Shown here: one piece after another, positions 44,514 through 54,688 of the stretch
Layout: each line of letters starts with the position of its first letter
Numbering within the stretch: the stretch's first letter is position 1
DNA from: Phocaeicola coprocola DSM 17136
GTDB taxonomy: Bacteria; Bacteroidota; Bacteroidia; Bacteroidales; Bacteroidaceae
Length of the DNA: 62,696 bases
Direction of reading: 5' to 3'
NCBI RefSeq assembly: GCF_000154845.1
Contig: NZ_DS981497.1
Coordinates: forward strand, 1 to 62,696
Notes under the pieces: model-generated
What the model saw: only the letters and a program-made list of their open reading frames with translations
What the model was told of the DNA's origin: nothing
Database searches by the model: none
Translations under genes and position numbers: made by a program

Positions 44514-46541
44514 TTAAGAATTCATGCTCATAAGAAACTCTTCATTGTCTTTGGCTCTTTCCAGACGTTCCTTTACAAAATCCATAGCTTCTATTGGATT
44601 CATATCGGCAAGATATTTACGTAAAATCCACATGCGGTCTAATGTTGTCTTGTCAAGCAATAAGTCGTCACGGCGTGTACTTGATGCTGTGATGTTGACT
44701 GCTGGGAAAATACGCTTGTTGCTCAAATTGCGATCGAGCTGAAGTTCCATATTACCTGTTCCCTTGAATTCTTCAAAAATTACTTCATCCATCTTCGATC
44801 CGGTATCAATCAGAGCAGTAGCAATGATGGTCAGTGAACCGCCACCTTCGATATTGCGCGCAGCACCGAAGAAACGTTTCGGTTTATGAAGGGCATTTGC
44901 ATCAACACCACCCGACAAAACTTTACCAGATGCAGGAGATACTGTATTGTAGGCACGAGCCAGACGAGTAATAGAGTCCAGGAAAATAACTACGTCATGT
45001 CCGCATTCTACCATGCGTTTTGCTTTTTCCAGTACGATACCAGCAATCTTTACGTGACGTTCTGCAGGTTCGTCGAATGTTGAGGCTATAACTTCTGCAT
45101 TTACGCTACGAGCCATGTCTGTAACTTCTTCCGGACGTTCATCGATGAGCAGCATAATCATGTATACTTCCGGATGATTGGCAGCTATTGCATTGGCTAT
45201 ATCTTTCATCAATATAGTTTTACCCGTTTTAGGTTGTGCAACGATAAGTGCACGCTGTCCTTTTCCGATTGGAGCAAAAAGATCAACTACACGGGCTGAT
45301 AAATTGTCATCATATCCTTTGCAAAGTTTGAATTTCTCATCAGGGAAGAGTGGAGTCAGATGGTCGAATGGAACACGGTCACGTACCAATCCGGGGTCCA
45401 GTCCGTTTATTTTTGAAACTTTGACCAAAGGGAAATATTTTTCTCCTTCTTTGGGTGGACGGATCGTACCTTCTACTACGTCACCAGTCTTCAGTCCGAA
45501 TAATTTGATTTGCGACTGAGATACATAAACGTCATCAGGAGAAGAAAGATAATTATAGTCTGAAGAACGGAGGAAGCCATATCCATCAGGCATGATTTCC
45601 AGCACTCCGGTTCCCGATAAAATATCATCAAATTCATAAGGCTTCTCAACCGGTTTTGGCTGTTGGACAACCTGTTCTGCTACGACTGACTGTGGAGCAG
45701 GAAGATTAGCGGTTGTATTCTGAGGAGCTGGATGATTGGTATTTTGATGTTGTTGCTGTTGACGTCCTGCCTGATTGTTATTGTTGTTGCGGTTGTTATT
45801 GTTGTTATAACGCTGCTGACGGGCTTGATACTTATTGTTGTTAGGCTTGTTTTCCTTTTCAGGTTTTTCGGCAGGTACAGGTGCAGCTGTATCCATTTTT
45901 GTAGCTTCAAATTTACCCAGCAATTCAGTAGGAAGTTCTATTTTTTCTGAAGGAAGATCTTCGATTGGAATAAAATCATCACCACCTGTGAGATTTAATG
46001 CTGGAAGTTCCATATCATCGTTTTCCATAGGTACAGGAACGGGAGCTGGAACTGCCGGAGTCTGTTTTTCTGTTTCTTTAGGAGCTGATAGTTGTTCTTT
46101 TTCTAATGTCGTCTTGTTTTTGCTGCCGGGCTTACGGCCACGTTTTGCTTTAGGCTTTTCTGCAACAGTATCAGCATTTGTTGTTTCTGTTTGAACTTCT
46201 GCGGGTTGAGATATTTCGTCTTTGAATATTGGAGCAGGTGCAGGCAAAGGAGGAGTGTTTGCTTCTAGTTTTTGTGCTTTGTCTTTAGTTGCTGTGTACA
46301 CTTTGTCGCCTTCTTTTTTTACGCTGATGCGTGAGCGTTTGCGCGGCTGTCCTTCTTTGCGTTCTTCGTTTGTTTTGGCAGCTGCCGCCTTTTTGGTTGC
46401 ACCGACGATAGCTTGTTCGTCCAGAATGCGGTATACCAGTTCCTCCTTGCGTAACGTACTGGTTTTTTTCAGTCCCAACTCTTTGGCAATCTGCTGCAAT
46501 TCAGACAAATCTTTGTCATTTAGTTGAATGATGTTATACAT
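44514..46541 (-). CDS. rho: Transcription termination factor Rho with Bacteroidetes insert
   Basis: 675 aa against about 420 in E. coli. Residues 1-45 are the Rho N-terminal helical domain. Then follow about 250 residues of disordered sequence, Lys/Pro/Glu-rich first, then Asn/Gln-rich at about 235-275 ([18 protein letters not shown]). The cold-shock RNA-binding domain ([20 protein letters not shown]) begins at about 320, and the ATPase Walker A AQPKTGKT is near 435, with the C-terminal [20 protein letters not shown]. In B. thetaiotaomicron the corresponding insert drives condensate formation of Rho. The helicase part is complete. Confidence 0.97.
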   Translation of the reverse strand: MYNIIQLNDKDLSELQQIAKELGLKKTSTLRKEELVYRILDEQAIVGATKKAAAAKTNEERKEGQPRKRSRISVKKEGDKVYTATKDKAQKLEANTPPLPAPAPIFKDEISQPAEVQTETTNADTVAEKPKAKRGRKPGSKNKTTLEKEQLSAPKETEKQTPAVPAPVPVPMENDDMELPALNLTGGDDFIPIEDLPSEKIELPTELLGKFEATKMDTAAPVPAEKPEKENKPNNNKYQARQQRYNNNNNRNNNNNQAGRQQQQHQNTNHPAPQNTTANLPAPQSVVAEQVVQQPKPVEKPYEFDDILSGTGVLEIMPDGYGFLRSSDYNYLSSPDDVYVSQSQIKLFGLKTGDVVEGTIRPPKEGEKYFPLVKVSKINGLDPGLVRDRVPFDHLTPLFPDEKFKLCKGYDDNLSARVVDLFAPIGKGQRALIVAQPKTGKTILMKDIANAIAANHPEVYMIMLLIDERPEEVTDMARSVNAEVIASTFDEPAERHVKIAGIVLEKAKRMVECGHDVVIFLDSITRLARAYNTVSPASGKVLSGGVDANALHKPKRFFGAARNIEGGGSLTIIATALIDTGSKMDEVIFEEFKGTGNMELQLDRNLSNKRIFPAVNITASSTRRDDLLLDKTTLDRMWILRKYLADMNPIEAMDFVKERLERAKDNEEFLMSMNS

Positions 46542-46841
46542 AAATATGTTGTAATGAATTTTGTAAGTATCTGAAAGCGCAGCACGCAGGATTGCGCACA
46601 GGCAAATAATCGGGATATGCCGTTATCTATGCGTCTATCAGTAATTACAGATTATAATGATTGTTTTTAGTTTGATGTAAGTAAAAAGAAGTTTTTACAT
46701 TGACAAAATTACGTCTTTTTCTGATATTATCCAATAGACTTGCCTTTTTTTTTATTTTTTTCTTCAGTTTGTAAGAAAAGTGTTATTTTAGCGTTGAATT
46801 TGATTCATTGAGTTATTATACTAAAAACTAAACAAAACAAC
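46542..46841. other. Divergent intergenic region between rho and ridA
   Basis: 300 bp, AT-rich, no gene. The rho promoter is predicted at 46704-46711 with a 160-nt leader; leader-mediated self-control of rho is common but no specific structure was found. No clear box for ridA. Confidence 0.5.
46704..46735 (-). promoter_or_regulatory. Putative rho promoter
   Basis: Minus strand TAATTTTG (46711-46704) fits the TAnnTTTG -7 box; TTG lies 20 bp upstream, the proper distance for the Bacteroidales -33 element. The best promoter match in this window. Confidence 0.6.
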
Positions 46842-47219
46842 ATGAAGAAAGTAATTTTTACAGAAAAAGCTCCTGTTGCTATCGGTCCGTATAGCCAGGC
46901 TATCGAGGCAAACGGTATGGTATTCTTGTCAGGTCAGCTTCCTGTTGATCCTGCAACTGGTGAATTTGCTCCTGGTGGGGTAGCAGAACAGACTGCTCAG
47001 TCATTCGAGAATATTAAGAATATTTTAGCAGAAGCTGGTTTGACTACTGCAAATATTGTAAAGACTACTGTTTTTTTGGCAGATATGTCATTGTTTGCAG
47101 AAATGAATGGAGTATATGCTAAATATTTTGACGGTGATTTCCCTGCTCGTTCTGCTGTTGCTGTAAAGGCTTTGCCGAAGGGAGCTTTAGTGGAAATTGA
47201 ATGTATTGCTGTCAGATAA
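46842..47219 (+). CDS. ridA: RidA family enamine/imine deaminase
   Basis: 125 aa. Hydrolyses reactive enamines such as 2-aminoacrylate. IGPYSQAIEANGMVFLSGQL at about 13-32, ARSAVAVKALPKGALVEIEC with the conserved Arg at the end. Normal length. Confidence 0.95.
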   Translation: MKKVIFTEKAPVAIGPYSQAIEANGMVFLSGQLPVDPATGEFAPGGVAEQTAQSFENIKNILAEAGLTTANIVKTTVFLADMSLFAEMNGVYAKYFDGDFPARSAVAVKALPKGALVEIECIAVR

Positions 47220-47301
47220 TCTGAGTATTTACATTGAATGTATTGTCATTCAGGATGTTGCTGATGCTTCTCCTGGATGACATTATTTTAAATATAGTAA
47301 T

Positions 47302-48507
47302 ATGATTGGAGTAAAATTCTTTTCTCATATTGGCAACAAGTGGAAATTTTCTACCTATCTGTTGGCGGTAGTGATATTATTGGTTACGGGAATATATATT
47401 TATCGGTATGAACCATTTCGTTCTGGTTTTGAGATTTCCGACGAATTGGGAGGGAATATATTTCCTGTAACGATTTTGTCAACGGCAACAACCGATGCGA
47501 ATCTCATTCTTCCGGCTGATACCAATTATTTGGGTAATCCCAAATCGTGCATCGCTGTTCGTGTGAAAAGTGCTTATACCAATAGCAAGCTAAGAATAGA
47601 GGTCGACGAAACACCTTTTTTTTCACGTTCCGTATCTGAGTTTATTTTACCCGAATCGGGAAAGGAATATTTGGTTTTCCCGGATATTGTATGGAATTAT
47701 AACGCTTTGCGTGAAAACGAACAGGCTGTTCCAGTCAGTGTTTCTGTGCATTTAAAACTGAATAAACGCGAATTGGGTAGCAGGGTGCACACATTTTCGG
47801 TGCGGAGCATAAATGAATGCCTATTGGGATATATAGACAGCCGCATGAAATTTCACGATACAGGAGATTTTTTTGCCGCTTATGTGAATGAAGATAATCC
47901 TAAAATAGACCAGATTTTACGTGAAGCGTTGAACGCTCGTATCGTCAATCGTTTTTGGGGGTATCAAGGCAAGAGCGAAGAGGTTGTCGACAAGCAGGTA
48001 TATGCATTGTGGTATGTTTTGCAGAAAAGAAACTTCAAATATAGCTCCATCAGTAACAGTAGTTTGTCTTCGAATGTTGTTTTTACTCAACGTGTCCGCA
48101 CTTTTGATGATGCTTTGCAGTCGGCGCAAATTAATTGTGTAGATGGCAGTGTGCTTTTTGCATCTTTACTGAAAGCAATCAATATAAATCCGATACTGGT
48201 GCGTGTCCCCGGACATATGTTTGTAGGATATTATACTGATCGCATGCATAAAAATATTCATTTTCTGGAAACTTCGATGATAGGTGATGTGAACCTGGAT
48301 GATTTCTTTCCGGAAGAAAAACTGGATTCCACTGTAGCCGGAAAATCGCAGGAAAGTATTTCCCGGTTTATGTTTGACAAGTCGAAGGAATATGCTACCC
48401 GTATCTATAAAGAAAATGAAGAACTGATACATTCGGGAAAGGTAAATTATATGTTTTTGGAGATAGATAAGGCTACCCGTGCATATATACAGCCTATCGG
48501 AAAGTAA
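47302..48507 (+). CDS. Membrane-anchored transglutaminase-like protein
   Basis: 401 aa. One N-terminal membrane segment (about 17-35). The C-terminal half has a papain-like Cys-His-acid arrangement: C279 in QINCVDGSVLFASLL, H305 in RVPGHMFVGYY and an acidic residue in HFLETSMIG. The middle is beta-rich. Probably a periplasmic peptidase or transferase facing away from the cytosol; the substrate is unknown. Followed at 12 bp by an MBL gene. Confidence 0.7.
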   Translation: MIGVKFFSHIGNKWKFSTYLLAVVILLVTGIYIYRYEPFRSGFEISDELGGNIFPVTILSTATTDANLILPADTNYLGNPKSCIAVRVKSAYTNSKLRIEVDETPFFSRSVSEFILPESGKEYLVFPDIVWNYNALRENEQAVPVSVSVHLKLNKRELGSRVHTFSVRSINECLLGYIDSRMKFHDTGDFFAAYVNEDNPKIDQILREALNARIVNRFWGYQGKSEEVVDKQVYALWYVLQKRNFKYSSISNSSLSSNVVFTQRVRTFDDALQSAQINCVDGSVLFASLLKAININPILVRVPGHMFVGYYTDRMHKNIHFLETSMIGDVNLDDFFPEEKLDSTVAGKSQESISRFMFDKSKEYATRIYKENEELIHSGKVNYMFLEIDKATRAYIQPIGK

Positions 48508-48519
48508 ATCTTTATATTT

Positions 48520-49239
48520 ATGAAGCTTATATACTTATATCATAGTGGATTTGCCTTATTAGGTGAAGGATATACCATTATTTTCGATTACTTTGAAGAT
48601 TCTGCCTCTCCGTCAAGTGGCATCGTACATAATGAATTGTTGCAGCGTCCCGGCAGATTATATGTACTTTCCAGTCACAGTCATGCGGATCATTTTAATA
48701 AAGAGGTACTAACCTTTCGTGAAAAACATCCTGATATAGTGTATATATTCTCGCAGGATATTTTGCATGAGGAGAAACTTCTTTCAACGGATGCTGTATG
48801 GTTGAAGAAGGGAGATTGCTATGCAGATGATGTATTGCGGGTGCATGCTTTCGGGTCTACAGATGTGGGTATATCTTTTCTTGTTGAGGCGGAAGGCAAA
48901 AAAATATTTCATGCCGGTGACTTGAATAATTGGCACTGGATGGATGAAAGCAGTGAAGTTGAATGGAAAGGATATGAGCGGGATTTTCTTTTTGAACTGG
49001 ATTGTATCTGTAGTTATACTCGCAATATGGATGTCGTGATGTTTCCTGTTGATCCTCGTTTGGGTACAGAATATATGCGTGGTGCGCGTCAGTTTGTAGA
49101 ACAGATAAAAACGTCTATCTTTGTACCGATGCATTTTGATGAAGCATACGATAAGGCAGCAGCTTTCCTGCCGATAGCTCAGAAAAACGGCGCTTCTATG
49201 CCTATGCTTCGTTCGAGAGGGCGAGAAATAGATTTATAG
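48520..49239 (+). CDS. MBL-fold hydrolase, UlaG-like
   Basis: 239 aa. HSHADH at 53-58 and AGDLNNWHW at about 130 are the metal ligands; VPMHFDEAYD near the end supplies the last His. Resembles the lactonase-like branch of the fold. Substrate unknown. Confidence 0.82.
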   Translation: MKLIYLYHSGFALLGEGYTIIFDYFEDSASPSSGIVHNELLQRPGRLYVLSSHSHADHFNKEVLTFREKHPDIVYIFSQDILHEEKLLSTDAVWLKKGDCYADDVLRVHAFGSTDVGISFLVEAEGKKIFHAGDLNNWHWMDESSEVEWKGYERDFLFELDCICSYTRNMDVVMFPVDPRLGTEYMRGARQFVEQIKTSIFVPMHFDEAYDKAAAFLPIAQKNGASMPMLRSRGREIDL

Positions 49240-49261
49240 TTTAATAAAAAATATATACAAT

Positions 49262-49639
49262 ATGCAAGTAAAAGGAAGATTTGACCATTTTAATATCAAT
49301 GTAACTGATCTGGAAAAGAGTATCAAGTTTTATGAAACAGCATTGGGATTACACGAATCACATCGTAAGGAAGCAAGTGACGGTTCATTCATTTTAGTGT
49401 ATATGGCTGATGACCATTCGAACTTCTTGCTCGAGCTTACTTGGTTGCGCGACCATACAGAAGCTTATGAGCTAGGAGAAAATGAAAGCCATCTTTGCCT
49501 GCGTGTAGAAGGTGATTACGATGAAGTACGCAAATTCCATAAAGAGATGGGTTGTGTATGTTTCGAAAATGAAAAAATGGGACTTTACTTTATCAATGAT
49601 CCGGATGATTATTGGATTGAAATTCTGCCGGTAAAGTAA
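49262..49639 (+). CDS. VOC-family (glyoxalase-like) protein
   Basis: 125 aa. GRFDHFNINVTDLEKSIKFY at the start, FLLELTWLRDH and YFINDPDDYWIEILP at the end: two beta-alpha-beta-beta-beta units with His and Glu metal ligands, as in glyoxalase I. Close relatives are annotated lactoylglutathione lyase, but Bacteroidales lack glutathione in most cases. Confidence 0.85.
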   Translation: MQVKGRFDHFNINVTDLEKSIKFYETALGLHESHRKEASDGSFILVYMADDHSNFLLELTWLRDHTEAYELGENESHLCLRVEGDYDEVRKFHKEMGCVCFENEKMGLYFINDPDDYWIEILPVK

Positions 49640-49699
49640 TTCCGAGATAAAACCTCACAGCGAAAATTATACGTAGTACAGTAAAAATAGCAAACAGTT

Positions 49700-50524
49700 A
49701 TGATGAAATATATATCCCCCGGTTCATGGTTCTCATTGGAGTATCCGTCCGATTGGCGTGAGTTTGAAGACACAGAAGATAGCTTCTTGTTTTATAATCC
49801 TGATAAATGGATGGGAAATTTCCGTATATCAGCTTATCAGGGAGAAAGTCATACATATGCACAAGAGTGTATTGATTATGAAATGCAGCAAAGCCGTGGA
49901 GTGAAATTGGTCAAGGTAGGCAAATGGAGTTGTGCATATCTGACGGAAAGTTTTCAGGAGAACGGTGTGTGGTATACTTCCCACATTTGGGTGACGGGTA
50001 AAGAAAATATTTCGATTGAATGTTCGTTTACTGTGCCTAAAGGAGAAAATATCAAAGTCGCAGAGCAGATAATAGCTTCGCTGAATGTGCGTGGTGCAAA
50101 GGATAAACCATGGAAAGAAATTATTCCGGTACGTGTACTCGAGATTAATGCGATCAATGAAGCATACGACTGGGCTGTATCTACCATAAAAAAACAGCTG
50201 ACTAAAGATTTTACTTCCAGTGAGGCTGATATAGAAAGCATACAGAAAGTGATAGATAGCGGACGCTTTAATGCAAATCAGCGCTCGGCGTGGGAGAATT
50301 TCGGTTTTGCTTTCGGTGCTATTCTTGTGAATGAAATGGACGGAATGGACTGGGTAACTGTAATAGACGGCAAAGAAGAGTATCCGGCTTTGCGTTTTGC
50401 CCAGACTGATGTGATGGTGTATCCTTCCCGACTGATTTGGAATAAGGTGAAAAATGGTCAGCCGTGCAACCTGAAAGCTGAGTATGAACGGATTCGCTCT
50501 GAAGTAGAAGCTGTACTTTGGTAA
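49700..50524 (+). CDS. DUF3805 family protein
   Basis: 274 aa, cytosolic by sequence (no signal). The N-terminal 140 residues (YISPGSWFSLEYPSDWREFE, FRISAYQGESH) fit the DUF3805 domain; the second half has WENFGFAFGAILVNEMDGMD, which resembles DUF3806. Function unknown. Confidence 0.75.
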   Translation: MMKYISPGSWFSLEYPSDWREFEDTEDSFLFYNPDKWMGNFRISAYQGESHTYAQECIDYEMQQSRGVKLVKVGKWSCAYLTESFQENGVWYTSHIWVTGKENISIECSFTVPKGENIKVAEQIIASLNVRGAKDKPWKEIIPVRVLEINAINEAYDWAVSTIKKQLTKDFTSSEADIESIQKVIDSGRFNANQRSAWENFGFAFGAILVNEMDGMDWVTVIDGKEEYPALRFAQTDVMVYPSRLIWNKVKNGQPCNLKAEYERIRSEVEAVLW

Positions 50525-50559
50525 TTAAATTATACAATTAATATTTTAGAAGAAAAAGA

Positions 50560-52425
50560 ATGATTCCATATTTACAAGTCGAAAATCTGACAAAGTCGTT
50601 TGGAGATTTGGTGTTGTTTCATGAAATATCATTTGGTATTGCACAGGGACAGCGTATCGGACTTATTGCTAAGAATGGAAGTGGAAAAACAACATTGTTG
50701 AATATTCTGGCAGGCAAGGAAGGGCACGATGAAGGGAATATTACGTTTCGTCGTGATCTTCGTGTAGGATATCTGGAGCAGAGCCCTTCTTATCCCGAAG
50801 AACTTACTGTTCTGGAGGCTTGTTTTCATCATGGCAATAGTACGGTAGAGCTGATAAAAGAATACGAAAAGTGCATGGAAACTCCCGGCAATCCGGGATT
50901 GGAGGATTTGCTGGCCCGCATGGAGCATGAAAAGGCGTGGGACTATGAGCGCCGTGCCAAGCAGATTCTCTCACAGCTGAAAATCCGTCATTTCGATCAG
51001 AAAATCAAACATCTTTCCGGAGGGCAGCTGAAACGTGTAGCTTTGGCAAATGTGCTGATAAATGAACCCGATTTGCTGATATTGGACGAGCCGACCAACC
51101 ATCTTGATCTGGATATGACTGAGTGGCTGGAGGAATACCTGAATCGTGCCAACCTGAGTTTGCTGATGGTAACACACGACCGTTATTTCCTCGACCGTGT
51201 CTGTTCGGAAATCATTGAAATAGACAAAAAGCAGATTTATTCATATAAGGGAAATTACAGTTATTATCTGGAAAAACGTCAGGAACGTATTGATGCTACT
51301 AATGCCGAAATAGCACGTGCCAATAATCTGTATCGTACCGAGCTGGAGTGGATGCGCCGGATGCCTCAGGCACGTGGCCATAAGGCCCGCTATCGTGAGG
51401 AAGCTTTTTATGAGCTGGAGAAGGTAGCCAAACAGCGTTCTTATGATGCGAATGTAAAGCTTGATGTGAAAGCTTCGTACATTGGTTCGAAGATTTTTGA
51501 AGCAGACCATTTGTGCAAGAGCTTTGGCGATATCAAGATTCTGGACGATTTCTCGTATATCTTTGCCCGTTATGAGAAGATGGGTATTGTGGGTAATAAC
51601 GGAACAGGAAAATCTACTTTTATAAAAATCCTGATGGGACTGGAAAAGCCGGACAGTGGTACGCTCGATATTGGTGAAACCGTCCGCTTTGGTTATTATT
51701 CGCAGGAGGGACTGCAGTTTGATGAACAGATGAAGGTAATAGATGTGATAACAGATATTGCTGAGGTTATCGAACTAGGCAACGGAAAGCGTTTGACGGC
51801 ATCTCAGTTCTTGCAGCATTTCCTGTTTACTCCCGAAACGCAGCATAGTTATGTTTATAAACTGAGTGGAGGAGAACGCCGCCGTTTGTATCTGTGTACT
51901 GTGCTGATGAAAAATCCTAATTTCCTGGTGCTGGACGAGCCTACCAATGACTTGGATATAGTAACGCTTCAGGTGCTGGAGGAATATTTACAAAGCTTTA
52001 AGGGCTGCGTAATTGTAGTCAGTCACGACCGCTATTTTATGGATAAGGTTGTAGACCATCTGTTAGTATTTAAGGGACAGGGAGATATACGTGATTTCCC
52101 GGGAAACTATTCAGACTATCGCGACTGGAAACTGGCTAAGGCTGAGCACGAAAAAGAAGCTGTAAAACCGAAAGAAGAAAAGACGCAGCGTGTGCGCTTG
52201 AACGACAAGCGTAGAATGACTTTTAAGGAAAGAAAAGAGTTTGAACAGCTGGAGAAAGAAATTGCCGATCTGGAAGCAGAAAAGAAACAACTGGAGGAGG
52301 CTTTATGCAGCGGTTCACTTAGTGTGGAGGAACTGACAGAAAAGTCAAAACGTCTTCCGATGCTGAATGATGAACTTGACGAGAAAACAATGCGTTGGCT
52401 TGAATTGAGTGAAATAGAGGCATAG
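50560..52425 (+). CDS. ABC-F family ATPase, Uup-like
   Basis: 621 aa, two ABC domains without membrane part. Walker A AKNGSGKT at 37-44 and NNGTGKS near 345; signatures LSGGQLKRVALA and LSGGERRRLYLC; Walker B LLILDEPTNHLDL and FLVLDEPTNDLDI. The inter-domain linker has RMPQARGHKARYREE, and a C-terminal coiled coil (about 555-615) is typical of Uup. ABC-F proteins act on the ribosome or nucleic acid. Confidence 0.92.
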   Translation: MIPYLQVENLTKSFGDLVLFHEISFGIAQGQRIGLIAKNGSGKTTLLNILAGKEGHDEGNITFRRDLRVGYLEQSPSYPEELTVLEACFHHGNSTVELIKEYEKCMETPGNPGLEDLLARMEHEKAWDYERRAKQILSQLKIRHFDQKIKHLSGGQLKRVALANVLINEPDLLILDEPTNHLDLDMTEWLEEYLNRANLSLLMVTHDRYFLDRVCSEIIEIDKKQIYSYKGNYSYYLEKRQERIDATNAEIARANNLYRTELEWMRRMPQARGHKARYREEAFYELEKVAKQRSYDANVKLDVKASYIGSKIFEADHLCKSFGDIKILDDFSYIFARYEKMGIVGNNGTGKSTFIKILMGLEKPDSGTLDIGETVRFGYYSQEGLQFDEQMKVIDVITDIAEVIELGNGKRLTASQFLQHFLFTPETQHSYVYKLSGGERRRLYLCTVLMKNPNFLVLDEPTNDLDIVTLQVLEEYLQSFKGCVIVVSHDRYFMDKVVDHLLVFKGQGDIRDFPGNYSDYRDWKLAKAEHEKEAVKPKEEKTQRVRLNDKRRMTFKERKEFEQLEKEIADLEAEKKQLEEALCSGSLSVEELTEKSKRLPMLNDELDEKTMRWLELSEIEA

Positions 52426-52500
52426 CTTTCTATATATACTTGTAAATCAGTGAGATAATTTTGTCTTTATGCTTAGCCAAATAAAAGGTGAAAAGTAGAA

Positions 52501-52564
52501 AAAAAATTCTCGATGTTTTTCTAAAATTCGTACAAATTTAAAAAAAACATCGAGAATTTTTTTT
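52501..52564. terminator. Bidirectional terminator between the ABC-F gene and yihA
   Basis: AAAATTCTCGATGTTTTT (52503-52520) is inverted at 52544-52561 with a 23-base loop; T runs on both sides. Confidence 0.85.
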
Positions 52565-52614
52565 GTAAACATGCAGACAAATTTAGTACTATCTGAAGGT
52601 ATGTTTTTCGGAAC

Positions 52615-53217
52615 TTATTTTTGCAGTGAATTATTGATAGACTCTATATAATCCAGAATTTCTTTTCGTCCGGTTTTCTTTTCCGATGAAGATATGAAAT
52701 ACGGTGGAAGCTCTTCCCATTGTTCTTTCAAAACCTCCATATATCGGTTGACATTGAATTTGGTTTTGCCACTGCTTTGTTTGTCGGATTTAGTAAAAAT
52801 GATAGCAAAAGGTACACCGTTTTCACCCAGCCACTCCATAAATTCCAGATCGATTTTCTGAGACTCCAGACGGCTGTCTACCAGTACAAACAGACAGGTC
52901 ATCTGTTCACGTTCAAGCACATAATATTCTATAAGCTTTTGTATCTTGTCCATCATTTTTTTACCCCGCTGTGCGTAGCCGTATCCTGGGAGGTCTACCA
53001 AATACCATTCCTTATTGACTAAAAAATGGTTGATGAGCAATGTCTTTCCGGGTGTTGCAGATGTCATAGCCAATTTTGGCTGTTTGGTCAGCATGTTGAT
53101 GAGGCTGGACTTTCCTACGTTAGAGCGTCCTATAAAGGCATATTCCGGCAGATTAGTCTGAGGGCACATGTCTGCTCTTGAATTACTGACTACAAATTCG
53201 GCACTGGTTATTTCCAT
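52615..53217 (-). CDS. yihA: Ribosome biogenesis GTPase YihA/EngB
   Basis: 200 aa from [10 protein letters not shown] at 53217; the frame to 53334 includes the promoter box. G1 GRSNVGKS at 30-37, G3 DLPGYG at 75-80, G4 TKSD. Essential for assembly of the large ribosomal subunit in many bacteria. Confidence 0.95.
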   Translation of the reverse strand: MEITSAEFVVSNSRADMCPQTNLPEYAFIGRSNVGKSSLINMLTKQPKLAMTSATPGKTLLINHFLVNKEWYLVDLPGYGYAQRGKKMMDKIQKLIEYYVLEREQMTCLFVLVDSRLESQKIDLEFMEWLGENGVPFAIIFTKSDKQSSGKTKFNVNRYMEVLKEQWEELPPYFISSSEKKTGRKEILDYIESINNSLQK

Positions 53218-53241
53218 ATTAATTTGTTTTTTTACTCTCTG

Positions 53242-53249
53242 CAAAGATA
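53242..53249 (-). promoter_or_regulatory. Putative -7 promoter box (TATCTTTG) of yihA
   Basis: Exact TAnnTTTG on the minus strand, 25 bp before the chosen start. Confidence 0.5.
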
Positions 53250-53333
53250 GAATAAAAAGAAGCAAAATGAAAATATAGATGTATTTAGTCGTCTTTTCAG
53301 TGAAATATGCCGCATTCTCCGTATATTTGTACA

Positions 53334-53699
53334 ATGAAATATATTTATGTTGCCATTGGTTCCATATCTTTAGTGCTGGGAGTTATAGGAATATTTCTTC
53401 CAATACTGCCTACTACGCCTTTCTTGCTGCTTTCTGCCGCATTGTTTTTCAGAGGCTCGCCACGTTTATACACCTGGCTGCTGGAACATAAGTATTTGGG
53501 ACCGTATATCCGCAGTTTTCGTGAGGACAGAGCCATTCCGCTCCGGGCTAAAATTATCTCTGTTTCATTACTTTGGATTACAGCTATTCACTGTGTGCTT
53601 TTTTTATTTCCATATTGGTGGCTCAAAGGAATAATGGCCGTAGTGACTATTGGTGTTACTATTTATATTTTGTCTTTTAAAACCCGTTCTCCCCGATGA
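53334..53699 (+). CDS. DUF454/YbaN family membrane protein
   Basis: 121 aa from [10 protein letters not shown] at 53334 (an ATG at 53307 adds nine residues). [20 protein letters not shown] and [20 protein letters not shown] are the family's signature; three membrane segments. Function unknown. Overlaps pabB by 4 bp. Confidence 0.85.
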   Translation: MKYIYVAIGSISLVLGVIGIFLPILPTTPFLLLSAALFFRGSPRLYTWLLEHKYLGPYIRSFREDRAIPLRAKIISVSLLWITAIHCVLFLFPYWWLKGIMAVVTIGVTIYILSFKTRSPR

Positions 53700-54688
53700 A
53701 CAAATTAACTTTTTGTAACCGCAATGAGGCTATAGCCCGCATGAACCGGTTGGGAAAGGAAAGAACCCGATTTTTCTTTCTGATTAATTTTGATGAAACG
53801 GAATGTCTGGTCTCAAAACTGGATGATATCCCTGCCGGGCAACTGGCTTTTATTTTTCCTGAGGTAGCGAATGTATGTTCTGTATCAGAATTGAAACCTG
53901 AAAATATTTTATGGAAAGCTTATCCGCAATCGTATGAAGAATACTTGCGTTCATTTGATATTGTACATCGTAATTTGTATGCGGGAAATTCATTTCTGAC
54001 AAATTTAACGTGTGCCACTCCGGTTGAAACGAATCTTTCTTTATATCAAGTATTTCTTCACGCTACGGCACGATATAAGCTTTGGTATGATGATCGCTTT
54101 GTTGTGTTTTCACCTGAAACTTTTGTCCGTATAAAAGAGGGCTATATTTATTCGTTCCCGATGAAAGGAACAATTGACGCTTCGTTGCCCGATGCGAAGG
54201 AAGTATTGCTGAGGGATGAAAAAGAAGCGGCAGAGCATGCTACGATTACAGATCTGATACGAAACGATTTGAGCCGGGTGGCTAGTGAAGTGACGGTTAC
54301 GCGCTACCGCTATCTGGACGAACTGCATACTCATTGTGGAAGGTTGCTTCAGATGAGTTCTGAAATCAGAGGGCGTTTACCTGAAAACTATCACGAAAAG
54401 TTGGGGTCGTTGTTCTTCGAACTCCTTCCTGCCGGTTCTATTACCGGTGCTCCCAAGAAGAAAACGGTGGAGATAATCCGTGAGGCAGAAACATACGACA
54501 GAGGTTTTTATACCGGAGTCATGGGATATTTTGATGGTAAGAATCTGGATAGTGCTGTCATGATCCGTTTTCTGGAACACACAGATGGTGGATTCGTGTA
54601 TAAAAGTGGGGGAGGAATTACATTCCGCAGTACGGCCCGAAGTGAATATGAAGAAATGATACAGAAAATATATGTGCCGATTTATTGA
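53696..54688 (+). CDS. pabB: Aminodeoxychorismate synthase component I
   Basis: 330 aa, the chorismate-binding domain without the N-terminal part of larger PabB. Makes 4-amino-4-deoxychorismate for folate. Motifs: YAGNSFLTNLTCATP, MKGTIDA, LIRNDLSRVA, GSITGAPKKKTVEIIREAE, YKSGGGITFRS. The usual glutamine amidotransferase (PabA) is not adjacent. Confidence 0.93.
   Translation: MNKLTFCNRNEAIARMNRLGKERTRFFFLINFDETECLVSKLDDIPAGQLAFIFPEVANVCSVSELKPENILWKAYPQSYEEYLRSFDIVHRNLYAGNSFLTNLTCATPVETNLSLYQVFLHATARYKLWYDDRFVVFSPETFVRIKEGYIYSFPMKGTIDASLPDAKEVLLRDEKEAAEHATITDLIRNDLSRVASEVTVTRYRYLDELHTHCGRLLQMSSEIRGRLPENYHEKLGSLFFELLPAGSITGAPKKKTVEIIREAETYDRGFYTGVMGYFDGKNLDSAVMIRFLEHTDGGFVYKSGGGITFRSTARSEYEEMIQKIYVPIY

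Noticed and set aside
53218..53334. 39-residue N-terminal extension of YihA
   Set aside because: Contains the promoter box at 53242-53249, and family members start at MEIT-like positions.
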